A stretch of DNA of 64,000 nucleotides, from positions 20,949,067 through 21,013,066 of the forward strand of contig BTRK01000002.1 of NCBI GenBank assembly GCA_036245805.1. Reading direction: 5' to 3'. The notes below the pieces were generated by a model that saw only the letters and a program-made list of their open reading frames with translations, was not told where the DNA came from and made no database searches. This DNA is from Pristionchus mayeri. Taxonomy: Eukaryota; Nematoda; Chromadorea; Rhabditida; Neodiplogasteridae. This document shows positions 35,441 through 47,100 of the stretch, one piece after another. The first letter of the stretch is position 1, and each line of letters begins with the position of its first letter. A program made the position numbers and the translations under genes.

Positions 35441-35592
35441 TATCTTTCTCCATTATATGTATAAAGCCCTGGTGACAGTTACTTATTCGTTTTGTATGGT
35501 ACCAGCTTATTTTATAGATCCATAATCATTAATTTGTTTTCTCTTGGTCTTGTTGATGAATCCTTTGTTAATATGTCTATAATACAAATACA
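35441..35592 (+). repeat. Long direct repeat, copy 2
   Basis: Partner of 27730-27866, with TATAAAGCCCTGGTGACAG and TTTGTTTTCTCTTGGTCTTG shared. It differs by substitutions and a few small insertions. It ends where the lectin gene's last exon begins, so before the LINE came in, eIF3d and the lectin gene were convergent neighbours about 170 bases apart (inference). Confidence 0.8.
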
Positions 35593-35607
35593 TAATGCGA
35601 TACATGA

Positions 35608-37223
35608 TCAATGGAAAGACGTAGATCCATCTTCATATCCACAAATGAAGGGTAGCTTCTCTGAGCAATCTCTGCTCGCCCAAGAACCTTCAATGAGGAT
35701 ATGGATAATGGAGAGCACATTTCCTTTTTACCTCCTTTCTCCAGCGCGATGCAAACCCTCTGAGCTTTTGAAAATCGGTGGAATGGAAGTCGATCGACAT
35801 GTTGATTTCCCTCTACTCCTATCCAGTGCAGAGGCGAATTTTCATACTGTATTAGATCTAAATGTTATTGGTTTAAAATAGAGTGGAGGAAGAAGAGGAC
35901 TAGCTAACCAGTGATGTGTCTATTGCTGTCTTCATCATTGATCTTCACCAAACTCGCCGAGTAATCCTGGCAGTGGCGGGAAGCCTCGTCCCATGATTTG
36001 GCCAAAGTGTGAGGTTTCACTCGAGAAGAACCAATCTGATGGAATGAGATAGTCTCGGATCGAATTGGATGTTCTAACCTGTTCCCACTCTGCTATGACT
36101 ACTTTGGAGAGAGCCTCCAATTTGCCATTCATAATGGCCAATTCCTTCTTGAGACTGAGTACTTGACTGATGAGACCCGACTGCTGATCCACCTTCTTCT
36201 CCTGAAGGAATGAATAGAAGAGAAGAGAAGAGAGGATTGGGAGCACAGATGAAAAACCCACCGTCACATCTACCATAGGAAAAATTATATGGTGGATCCA
36301 AAGGCATGGGGTTCGAATTCTTACCGTAACCATCGCTTTTGCCACGCATCTAGGGAAGTACCCCATAGTAGGCAAAAATGTATAAGCTTGGCAAAGTCAC
36401 TGCTGATGTCGGGACTCGAACCCCACGTCATAGGTAAAATCTAAAGCGCCTTAGACCACTAGGTCATGCACCCCAGGCTGAGGTGACTGTGCCTTTTCAT
36501 CTATGATTGGGAGAGACCAGGTCATCGAATGCTTTCTCAGTCGCTTCCATTCTCTTCACTTGTACAACGAGCGCATTATCCATCTGGGAGAGAGCCTTCT
36601 CAGTTCGCAAAGAATCTTCGACCAGCTCAGAAAGCGTATCTCGCAGTTCGGGAAATTCCATCTGAAATTCCAATGAGATGAATGATGAATGAAATGGATT
36701 TCCCTCTCTCCCTTCACCATGATGATCTTCCTGAGGATCAGTTTGTGGAGATGAGGAGGAGGAAGGAAGCTGAGACCTTTCCTGAAAAACAATACAGTTC
36801 AAGGAAGGGAAAGGTAGTGCAGTGAGTGAGGAGATGAGAGCGAAGGAGAATCCCCACACACTCCAATCTACTCACGTGTAGCTAAATACATAATGAGGAT
36901 ATTTATCGTTGCCGATATTGTAAGCATAGTACTTCGTGGCCTCAGAACGATTCGAAGGGAATGATTCGAATGTGAGAGGATCTCTGAGAGAATGGAGAAC
37001 TGAGAGGTTACAACAACAGAGATCGCTCTTCCCTATACAGTATTCAATGCGAAATAAGCGTAGTAGTTAGATTGGAATGTGCAACAGAAACGTACCCTCC
37101 AGACATATTGCCATCCTTGAATCCATTGGGCTTAGAATTAGAGGATTCATTAGGTGGAGGAACATCCTCACCTACCCCTTGAGCCAAGGCGAGAGCAGGA
37201 AAGAGAAGGAGAAATGAGTACAT
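35608..37223 (-). CDS. Secreted coiled-coil C-type lectin-like protein
   Basis: The signal peptide is MYSFLLLFPALALAQG, then an exon with FESFPSNRSEATKYYAYN. Two exons form a heptad coiled coil: ELRDTLSELVEDSLRTEKAL and VLSKKELAIMNGKLEALS-type sequence (36080-36230; 36490-36660). A C-type lectin domain follows: AKSWDEASRHCQDYSASLV, then HWIGVEGNQHVDR, and the last exon CSEKLPFICGYEDGSTSFH with stop at 35608. The first-exon CTL reading ends HITG before GTTAGC, which serves as donor. Conserved Cys are present at the start and end of the domain; a QPD/EPN sugar-binding triplet was not seen, so calcium-dependent sugar binding is doubtful. The plus-strand ORF over 35492-35881 is only its mirror. 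An intron carries a SINE. Confidence 0.72.
36247..36475 (-). mobile_element. tRNA-derived SINE copy 1
   Basis: Read on the minus strand it begins TGGGGTGCATGACCTAGTGG, with a polymerase III A-box-like start, and has the B box GGGGTTCGAGTCCCGAC. A unique body follows (TTTGCCAAGCTTATACATTT, then GGGTACTTCCCTAGATGCG) down to GGGTTTTTCATCTG. Nearly the same body is at 60562-60787. It lies in the lectin gene's intron, in sense orientation to it. Confidence 0.82.
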
Positions 37224-37324
37224 CGAGGGGAGTGAAGAGAAATGAAAGGTGTCAAAGGGAGTGGCAATTGAACGAACGGACTAAGCCAGTGATAGTTTAT
37301 TAGAGAGGAGAGAAGGAATGAACA

Positions 37325-40300
37325 TCAGAGCAATCGAAGAAGAACAATCGATATGAATGAAGATATGAAGATGGAAGAGGACTGAGTCGAAGGAATTGAA
37401 TCATCTCTCAATTGGATCGAGGACGAGATAGATTGAGATCTAGTCGTAGATGGAGTCATACCATCACTAGAAGGGGAATATTGAGGAGAGAAGACTGACG
37501 AAGGGAACCTTTTCTGAATGAGGAGAGGAGGAAGAAGAGGAGGAAGTTCAGAAGATGAAGATGGAGGAGGATCTCGAAGTTTCTTATTCACATTCTGAGA
37601 TGGAATGGACTGGGCAAGATCTCCCTTGAAGACTCCTCGGTTCTTATCTGGAAGTAGAAGGTACGGTATGATGGCCATATCTCTCTCTCACCTCCGTGAT
37701 AGTTGACGACATCATCAGCATAGAATGTTTCAACAGATACAGAGTGAGTGCCTTGGTCGAAAGCGGATGGGGCACTGTGAGAGTATGCACCCTGAATGAG
37801 TGGATGGATCCATTCCTTCGAAGGGAGGAAGGAGAGGGAATGCCTCTTCTCGTACCTTCGATTGTCCCTTTGCCCATACAATGAATTGTCTGGATCCTCC
37901 CAAGGGATGGTCCGTCGGTTCGATCTCTTCAAGGCAATCGAGAGAGGGAGATCATTCTGTGCAAACCTTGTCTTGATCTACGGAACATGATGATCGTCCT
38001 TCCATCCACTTCGATTCCATAAGCAGCAGAAAGAGAATCCAGACCATCGTACCTCAATTACGTTCATGTTTTCTCGAATAAGCTTATGACTTATTATCCC
38101 CCGTCACAATTTAGAACAATTTTCCAAACTGTTTTGTCGAGCCTCTGACTTACTTACAGTTAGATAAATAAAAATTTAACGAAAAAAAACGAATGAGTAT
38201 GCTAACAAGCATCTACTACTTTGAATGGTTGTTTTGATGGCAGAGACAGGGAGTATTCATCCACTGAGTGAATGTGTCTAGTCGTTCATTGAATAGGAGA
38301 GTGAATTCCATCCGACAGACCAGTGATCCTCAATGGGAGTGCTCCTGTCTCTCGAGTACATATCCTGGATGCGCGATCTTCCATTCCTCACTGCTCCGAT
38401 GACCATGTCGATGCAGTCCATGGGATGGAGAGGAGCACGAAGGGCAGAGGAGACTGAGAAGGGAGGAGAGAGAGGGGAGGGATGGAGGGGAGGGGGAGAC
38501 TTACGGAGTCCGTTACTCTTAGGCATAACAGGGATTGGTCCATCCTGGGATGTTCTCGTGGGTGCAGTGGAATCACGAAGAGAAGTAGTGGGGAATGACT
38601 CCAATTCAGTCGGTTCGGAGGGGAAGGATGAGTCTCGTTTGTATCGAGCACCTCAATGGGAAAAGGAGTGATATGGAGAATGACGAGCACGTACCATATC
38701 ATTATATCCTTCAATGTTCACACTAACAAAAGATGATTGTTCTCTTTCCTTATGGTTTACCTTCTAGATCGGGGAAGAGTCTACAGGAGGGATCAAGTCC
38801 ATCGGGTCTCCATCCCAATCCCACCTCAAATAGCAGGTGGAATCAGTTCAATAGATGAGTGATACCCATGAAGTAGTTCGGAAGTCGATGATCACTTCCA
38901 CTTCATCCTCATTCTGTCAATGGATTGAGTAGAGGGAGGAAGAGGAGACTCAACCTTCAGATGCCGATAGTACACCGTGTCATTCCCATTCAACTGCCTG
39001 CTCATGTAACATTCCTCGTTGAACATCCCATACTTATTGAATTCCCCTCAAGTCAATGATCACGCATCCAACTTCTGTCTCATAAATACCTCTTTTTAGA
39101 TTAGTGTAGGCGAAGCAATTGTCGGGGAGACCGTTGAACTCTGAAGGGATCATTCACTCCCGGGGGAGGGGGGGGGGGGGGTATCTCACGAGTATCGCAG
39201 TTCCTCCCGAATTGTCCATAGGGGCAGAAGCAGGATCGGGCGACGAGAGTTCCTCTCTCTTCGATGCATTTCCCTCCCTTTCCACACTGATCATCCGATG
39301 AGCAATGCACTGCAATCCCTCCCTCTCCCCCCTCTCCCCCTCCTTCGATTAGTCCCCTCTCTAATCTGCTCACCAATGGCTTTGCAGTGTTCTCCTCCGT
39401 ATCCGGGGTCGCAGTCACACTTCTCCTCCTTCATTCTCCCTCTCCCATTGCATTCCGTCTCCTCTGTCTCCTTGGACACGATGTTCACCTGCATATCATC
39501 CTTCCCTTCCATCACCCTCCCCCTCCCCTTCTACTCGAATGAACTGACATCAGCACATGAATGGAAGGTGTACGCTTTCCCCCATTCGATCGCCTGTCAA
39601 TCAATGTGAATGAATGTGAAAATCATGAAAAAAGATTCAATCAAAAATCATAAACCTGTCTTGTTAGTAGTATGGTGCAATTTGGACATTCTTTGGGGAA
39701 GCTGACCGTCTCGCTCATTTCCCTCAATAGCTCAACTATTCCCATTCTTCCCTTTCTTCCTGTGAACTCGATACGCTTCAAAAAGCAACAATGTGACAGA
39801 GAGAGAGAAGAAAGAGGAGGGAACAGTTAAAGATCGATTAGCGTAAAAGCACATGAGACAGAAAAAAGAATGACTCTCATACTCACTACTCTACTTATTC
39901 ACTTTCATGTGCAAAGAGCGAAAGTAAAAAGGAAGTTCAGCTAAGGCTTACGTCTGATCCATAGTTCCTGCATAGGAAGCGTTCGTGGTAGGAGTCAGCT
40001 GGGATACTGTATCTCCCTGACCATCGATGAGTGTGAGTCGGTAACCTCCCTGGATGAATACAGTACTCAAGGAATTGATGAGGGCAGATGGACCTGGTGG
40101 GGGTAACCCATTCTCCATGTGATATTGTATGGTTTGTTGACTACGAGATTGGTGAGATACTCTGGAATGAAGTATTAGGAGGGAAGATGAGGAGGGAACT
40201 GACGTTTCCTCGGAATGGGAACTCCGCACGGTCCATTCGTACGGAGAGAATCGAGGAAATCCAAGGGAGGATATCGAGCAGATGGAAAAGTGAGAGAGAC

Positions 40301-40351
40301 GTGAGATGAAGTAAGAGGAAGAAAGAGAAGAAGAAGAGTAGATGAGGACAT
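37325..40351 (-). CDS. Secreted or membrane-anchored DOMON/EGF protein
   Basis: The start MSSSTLLLLFLPLTSSHVSL is a signal peptide whose ATG directly follows CTCTTCAG. Order: a cysteine-bearing N-module (LRTNGPCGVPIPRK, VVNKPYNITWRMGYPHQ, GGYRLTLIDGQGDTVSQL, ECPNCTILLTRQAIEWGK, YTFHSCADV), two EGF-like repeats (KCDCDPGYGGEHCKA; CSSDDQCGKGGKCIE with FCPYGQFGRNCD), and a DOMON domain. The DOMON part shows NEDEVEVIIDFRTTSW, HPMDCIDMVIGAVRNGRSR, MYSRDRSTPIEDHW, LSAAYGIEVDGRTIIMFRR and TDHPLGGSRQFIVWAKGQ. After SVETFYADDVVNYHG comes a Ser/Pro-rich stalk and the hydrophobic tail SSIFISSFISIVLLRLL, fitting a GPI anchor or membrane helix. DOMON domains bind heme or sugars; ligand unknown. At least ten exons, borders approximate. 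The DOMON motifs make the family secure. Confidence 0.78.
39166..39182 (+). repeat. G-rich run in a DOMON-gene intron
   Basis: GGGGGAGGGGGGGGGGGG on the + strand (C-rich on the coding strand), close to the exon encoding the second EGF repeat. Simple sequence; length may be unreliable. Confidence 0.7.
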
Positions 40352-40458
40352 CTGAAGAGGAGAGAATGAGAAGGAAGAAGAAGGCTGAGATGGAGATGGA
40401 GAGTGTTCCCAATGGGGGAAAAGAGATAATAGAGATTGAAAGGGAAGCTATGAGGTAA

Positions 40459-42000
40459 TCACAAATGATGGAACAGGAAATAGGGGAAGAGAGGGAGGGC
40501 GAAGGGGAAGAAGGAGGAGGAGGGGAGAAGCATAATCTGAGAGTCCATTACTCTATCTACTGGACGAAGGAGTGATTCATCCCATTCGGTCAGTCTTCTC
40601 TTTTCCTCTCGAATCGCTTAGTCAATAGATTTGAATCTCAAGCAGGAGAGGAATAGTGTGAATGGAGTGGAACGAGAAGGGGAAGAATAACTATGCAAAG
40701 CTTGAATTGAGAGAGAGAGAGTGATCTACCCTCCATGGCAGACCCGCTATGGCACAAATCTCTCTGTTTGTGAGTATTATTAAAGTGCGGATGTGATTGG
40801 GTAGGTCAAAGGCAAGAGTCATTTCATAGTATTTAACGAAGAGCACCAAAGAATTTCAGGAGCGGATGCAGAGGGAAGTTCTTCTTCCATTCAATTCCAA
40901 TACTTCCCCAAATACTCGAGTAACCTTTCTATTCTACTAAGGGACGGTTGTCTACAAAGAGAGACGTCACCAACGGAGGGAGAGGGAGAGGGGGTGAAGG
41001 GGGAGGGGTGGTAGGTCACTCACTGCTGGTGGAGCGGACGTGCCATTCACCTCCTCTCTCGGTTTTTTTCCACTGCGATTAATTCATCCATGGTATGACT
41101 ACCGTAATCCACTCAGTGTGTGAATTCATCTTGGGATCCGGAGTGGGTGTATCGATCTCCGATCCTGGTTGAGGTGGCTCAACTTCATCATTTCAGTAGT
41201 GACAACGGGCAAACTGCGTGGGCGTGGGATGCATGGGTGAGGGCTAGATGGGAGCTGAGGGGATTAGTGGAGAGGTTGAGTGAGGGCAGTCTTGATGGGG
41301 GTCTTCTTCTCATTACCATATTCAATGGATTCGTTGGATGACTTCGATGGAGTGAGACGAGAGGAGCTGCAACAAAATGAGGAAGAGTGGGAAGGACTCA
41401 GTGGTTATGATGTCGGTGCAATTCATTCTCGCCACACTGGTGTATGGCCCTTCGATCTGTGGAGTGCAGGGATGGAGGAAAAGGAGAGGATTCTCTGAAT
41501 AGAGGAAGATCCATCACCCCTCTACTTCTTCCTTCTCAAATCTGATTCATTTCCGAGAGGAGTGAGTACCGTACTCGTGATGAGCTGAAGACTTGCGAAA
41601 ACGATTGAACAAGAAGGGAAATGAGAGGAATGGTATCTACAGTGTCTGGTATCGTGGATGAGCGAGAGATTCTCCTTCCGTTCATCACAACTTCATTAGG
41701 ACTTACGTCCTTCTCTTCCCTCTCAATAAGTGAGTAAGATTCCATGTACCAAAAGAGAGAATAGAGTTGTTAAGCTTGGGCTTCATCCCTTTGAGGACGA
41801 TTTGGATGATTTGAAGGATAACGAAGAAAATGAAAACGAAGAGCAGATCAGTGAAAGAACTATTCAATAAACACAATTCTCTCGACACATTCTTCATCGA
41901 CCTAAAGGAAGAGGATAAGAATGGAGTAGGATAAGAAGATGTCGATGTCGTATGTCTACCTATGTCAACACGTCGGAACATTTGGAAAGAAAGATTCCAT
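40459..42000 (-). CDS. Unidentified minus-strand gene with one membrane segment
   Basis: I do not recognise this gene. Several exon-like stretches point the same way: SFTDLLFVFIFFVILQIIQI with KGMKPKLNNSILSFGTW (41703-41905, one strong membrane helix then a basic segment), SSNESIEYGNEKKTPIKTAL (41280-41345), VKYYEMTLAFDLPNHIRTLI (40735-40845), and REEKRRLTEWDESLLRPVDR (40540-40620), ending SQIMLLPSSSFFPFA...FHHL at 40459. They are joined by plausible splice signals (GTAAGT, GTAGAT), but a single frame could not be traced throughout. The 5' end is unclear; an acidic ORF start at 42212 (MSEDEDEDHGWEI) would overlap the lipase start and is not trusted. Between the DOMON gene and the lipase. Could be two genes. 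Confidence 0.35.
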
Positions 42001-42185
42001 TGGCGACATCGATAGGTAGAGTAAGAAGAGATGAGGAATGAAGCATCCTGGATCTGCAATGTATGGAAAATGTCCTCTGTTGTCCTCTTGTATGCAAGTG
42101 ATTGTTCGGACAGGGGAGGGGGCGGGAGGGAGAGGGGAGGGAGTGAGATAAGGGAAGTCTCAGCAGGTTTATCAATCTCCCATCC

Positions 42186-43949
42186 ATGATCCTCGTCCTC
42201 ATCCTCGCTCATTTATTAACTGCACAAGCTGAATTCACACCTCACTTCCGCAAGTTTCTACACGATAATTACGGAGTGACTCTAGTGCAGGAATTGGAGA
42301 GGACGGATCTGGGAGGAGATGCAAGTCTAGGGGGAAAGGTAAGTCAAGAGATATATCTTCCCATTACATCCAATTTAAAAAATAAGTGAAACGGAATGAG
42401 GGAGGATGCCGTTATTTTCTCATTCGTCCATTGTCCCTGTGATGGCTCGACCGAGATGGCTCCTCTCCCCTGTATTAACCTCTTCAGAGCAATGAGAACG
42501 ATGTGCCCACCCGACAGGCAGTGATACTCGTACATGGAATCACTAACAAGATCTCTCGATTCAATGTGAGTCCCTTCTCCTTGCTCCCCTCTCTTCTCCT
42601 TCCAGGGTATGGCTGACTTCCTTCGGGGGAAGGGCTACTCCTCCTCTTCCATCTACGGGACGACATGGGGAGATGCAGGAAGAACTCCCGTCGGACTGGT
42701 TGATATGAAGTGCAGCTATGTCAAGCAGATCAGGTACTCACTCCGATCCATAAGAGAATCACCACTCAAAGCAACCTTGTTGCTGTGAACGATCTATCCA
42801 CTTCACTCAATGGATAGCTGGAGGCTACTCATAAAACATATCATTATCACTACATCCTCGCCTTTGATTCGCCGAAAAACATAGGACAACATTTACGGTC
42901 TAAAGACTTAAATACAATGAGCACGAAAAATAGGATGGTTTGAATAGTGTGAATGTCTCTTCAGATCTCTGATCATCGCCGTCCGTCAGTACACGGGGAC
43001 TCAAGTGGACGTCGTCGCCTATTCCATGGGATCTCCCATTGCGAGGAAGGCCATCCTGGGAGGACAATGTGTCGATACCAGAGAGATACTCGGTCAGTCC
43101 CTCTCCCTCTCTCCCCTTCATCTCTCTGGTAGGCCCTCCCCTCACTGAACTGGTGGACACCTTCCTCTCGGTGGCGGGTGCCAACTACGGGAGTTCCCTC
43201 TGCATCGTCCCCATCCCCGTCGGCACTTGCAATCGGTCTGTCTCCTCTTCCCTTTCACTACAATCGGTTTGCCCCAAGTTCCCTTTCAAAGAACATCACT
43301 CTATCGATATATATTATACTTCAACCGCTCTCAATGATTCTCATTTCTCTCTCGCCCAAATTCTTTCCGTCTTCAATGTCTGAGTCACTCAAACCTCGCC
43401 GTTCGCTCCTTCTATTCTTCCTTAGACGTGCTAAATGCATCATGAAAGAAGTTCCCCCTCCCTCTCCCCTGATGATCCCTCCTTGAGTCGAACGGGTCTC
43501 CATTGCGAGTCCACCTTCCTCCAGGACATCAATCAGCAGCGAAGATACGAGGGAACTCATGGTAATATATGAAGAGGAAATGAGTCAATTAAGGCGATAG
43601 ATACTATGGTGAAAGAAGTGCGTAAAATTCGGAAGATCGAAGGAACCGAAGATTAATCAATTGCTCAACAACTAACACACACAAAAACACAAATCCTCTC
43701 CTTCCTCTCACTCCTACTTTTCAGTGTTCTCCGTCTTCTCTACCTCCGATGACAAGGTTCCCGTTGATCTTTGATCTCTTCCTCATTCTCCTTCCATCTC
43801 AGGTTGGCTTCCGTTCGTGTGGTCGTCCCGTGTCTCCCATCGTGGGAGGAACTGGATACGTGGCAAAGACGGGAATGAATCACGATCAAGTCATGGACAA
43901 TACTAAACAGTTACAACTCAATTTCATAAGCAAGCATGTGCCCGTGTGA
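42186..43949 (+). CDS. Secreted class 2 (EstA/LIPS-type) lipase
   Basis: The start MILVLILAHLLTAQA is a signal peptide. The alpha/beta-hydrolase core shows the oxyanion-side motif AVILVHGITNKISRFN, then YGTTWGDAGRTPVGLVDM, the nucleophile elbow VVAYSMGSPIARKAILGG (Ser in YSMG) and VDTFLSVAGANYGSSLC, ending with SCGRPVSPI and NHDQVMDNTKQLQLNF, where the His of GMNHD is the likely catalytic base. This order is that of worm lipase class 2 (PF01674) proteins. Six or seven exons, near 300 residues, complete. The end of the family, HDQVM...QLQ, matches closely. Predicted to cleave lipid esters outside the cell. The next gene starts about 150 bases later on the same strand. Confidence 0.9.
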
Positions 43950-44102
43950 TAAAGAATGTGTCACAGCTTATCAAGGGGGGGGGGGGAGAAAGGGTGGAAA
44001 GGTGGGAGAGGGTAGAGTGGAGAGAGTGGAGAGAGTAAAAGGGAAACACTCTCTTCTTTCGTCTCGTCTCGTCTCCAGTGACAACGCCCTCTCTCATTCT
44101 CG

Positions 44103-47100
44103 ATGTTCCTTCGTGGGGAGGACTCTCTCCCCTACACCCTCATTCTCTCATCTTCTGCTCCCTTTGCTGTTCAACTCTCCCTTTGTGATCTCTCGTGGCC
44201 CTTCATCTTCCTTCTCTTCGCCCTTCCTTCTCTTTCCCTTCTCGTATCCCTTGGATATCTCTCTCAGAATGGACCCGTCCTTACCTTCCATCGAATCGCT
44301 CCCATCTCTGCAGGTAACATCATCTCACTAGATATCTCCCCTCCATAAGTCAACTTCCCCTAACTGATCACTAATCGGCTTATTCAGGAATTGGATGGGC
44401 GATGGTATGGTTGGCTTCAGAGAAGTTGTACATTGAAGGACTGAGGTGTGACCTATCATTCATCCCCAATCAATCGATGATTGAAGGGGTGCTCAGTCGA
44501 TCACATATGCTGCATACTCAGTGAGGACAAATCTGAACTGGGCGATCGAATGTGGTCACTCGTTCAATACTCCCCACTGTGTTCCCTTCCTCGAGGAGAA
44601 TGTTACTCACTCCGAAAGGTAGTTCTGATTACAAGTTTGTCCCCTTAGAACGAGAGGTTTTAGAATTACAGAAATTGCACAAACATAATCAGAATAACCA
44701 TTTTTCCATTCCCTAAAAATTTTTTATGTAATTTTCCAGAGAAGTAAATTATTTAATTACAGTCAACGATTTCCTGATAATTACTGGCCTGCTCAACAAT
44801 TTAATAAGTGAGATATTTGATTTATGAATTGTAAAAAGTAAATCACAAGCATCGTAGAGGAGAGAGGGGGAGGGTCGATTTGGAGATGAAAGGGAAAGTT
44901 GTGAGTGTGAACTCTCACTTTCATCTCTCCTTGCATCCTGGATGAGTAGGCATCTCATAGTACCCGTGGATCGATAGAATGTCTCTATTTGCCTTTCCTT
45001 TGCCCGATTGGTGCACACAATAGGTGGAGAGGGACTTCCCTCTCCTCTCTCCTCTCGTCGCGGGTGGATCCAAGGCATCCACACCCAATGCAACCATTCC
45101 CCAAAGGGCTGTCTCTGACTTTACTCGACGAAGAGTTCCCATTCCACATCCTATTTGATCCTCTCTAACCGTCTGTGTGAAGAGAGAGAGAGAGTGATTG
45201 AGATATCGAAATGCAGTGCAGTCAAACGGAACAAATCCATTGAACAACAGTAAACGACCTTTTGAGATATGGAGTTCGAGGGAATCCAATTCCTGCTGAT
45301 AATCTGACAGTGGCATGGGAACCGAACGAGTGGTACCTCGGATCGTCCTCGTGAGTATTCCATTCCTTTCTTTCGAAACAGAGAATTTCGCCAGCAAAGA
45401 AAGTCGTTAGTCGGCTCATTTCCCATTACTCATCGTGATTCTCTTTGAAAGACTCTCCCAAACACACCGAAGCAAGTTTGAATTTCAAAAACAACAATTT
45501 TTGCGTATAGACAGGGTAAGTAATTTGCAGGGATCATTTCTACCTTGGTTTTCCCTCCTTCGTCCTCCTTCTTTCCTCCTGTCTCATCTGGACTCTGGTT
45601 ACATTCATTCTAACGAGGTATTCACCTCTTCCTCTCTCCTTCCATCATAATCCATCTCAGATTCGAGGACAGACTCGGCTGGATTCTCTCCAACTTCTGT
45701 CTCGCCATTCCTGCTGCAGTCTATTTCTTCGTGGTCGTCGTGATGACATTCACTACTTTCCACTTCGGTCCCTCCATCCAGGTAGATCACTCAGCCAGAT
45801 CAGAGAACCAGTCCTCATTCTAGGAATCCATCCCCACCGACAAAGTGGAGATCGACCCAATCGACTACTGGGGAGATATCAAGGTGAATATTGTGGAGAA
45901 GAGAGAGAGAGGCTCTTCTCATCTGCAGGGTCTCCTCCGTACTTCTCTCGTCTCTGTCGATTATTCATCAGCATTCAGTGGTCTCATTCTATTCGCGACG
46001 TCTAAGAAAACGACAGGATCCAATCAGATGAATGTCTTCTATCTCCTGCTTTTCCTCATGGTCAGTCGATATCTCAAGTGAATCAAATGTCTGAGTGTAG
46101 GTTCCTCCTCTGCTTCTCTCCGTGATTCGTTTCGGATGCGAGGGTCATCTCTCCCTCCTTCAGCTTGCTTATCGATACTATCCCTCTACGGGTCACTTAT
46201 CCATTTCCTCACTTGATCTTTGATCTTCCCTTTCAGAGGAGACCTTCACCCTGGATGTTCTCCCAGTGTGCTTCGCAACCTCTCCCGGTGGTCCCTTCCT
46301 ATCCATCCTTTTCTATCTCGCCCATTTCGCCTACTCTTCACTAGCACCCATCGTAAGTTCCCATCACTGTTCCATTCTTCTACCGTTTTTCAGATTGTAT
46401 ATCTCCTTCTGATCCATCAATCGATAACTGATCAATGGCCTGATGCATCTCGTCCCATCATCATTCCTGCCATCATTGCCACCTTCGCTATCCCTTCTCT
46501 CCTACTGTATATGCCGGTGAGATCGATTGATTACCCCACCGTAATCTCTCCTTTCCAGATGGGAACTAAGATCGTGACTGCCTTCCGTTATCTGTCTCAG
46601 TCGTCGATTCTCCATCTCCTTGTCTACTTCACTCTCTTCTTCGTGTATGGTAGTGTCTCCTCTTCCCCTCTCCCTTCCATTCTTCCCTTAGGATGGCAAC
46701 GACTGGAGGCAGATCTCCAATCCACAGTACAGTCTCCCTCTTCTCTCTTCTCTTGGCTCTTCTCAGTCTCTGGCCCGATCTGCACTTTCCTCCTCTTCAC
46801 TTTCGTCCCCATGCTTCTCTGTGTGAGTCTCCCTCTCTCCTCCTCCTACAGTACTCTCATTCTACCGTATTACAGGCTCATTTCACCTCAGTCTTCGATC
46901 TTCTCATGACCGGCAGCGACGTTCTGAGGCATATCGATCTAGGGATCGGCCAACTGGTACTGGCTCCACAGGTACAATATCGATCTTTTCCGCCTCTTTA
47001 CCGTCATCTTTCCAGATCATTTCTCGATTCGTGGGGATTCTCTTCATGCTCGCTCCAACTATCATCATTGTGGCTGCGGCCTCACTGGCCCTCTACCGTA

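Noticed and set aside
35492..35881. A 129-codon plus-strand gene
   Set aside because: It covers the minus-strand final lectin exons (CSEKLPFICGYE) and the LINE-flanking repeat; it is a shadow.
41703..42212. 169-codon minus ORF starting MSEDEDEDHGWEI taken as one exon
   Set aside because: The start overlaps the lipase start on the other strand, and internal splice-like signals suggest only its 3' part (membrane helix) is coding.
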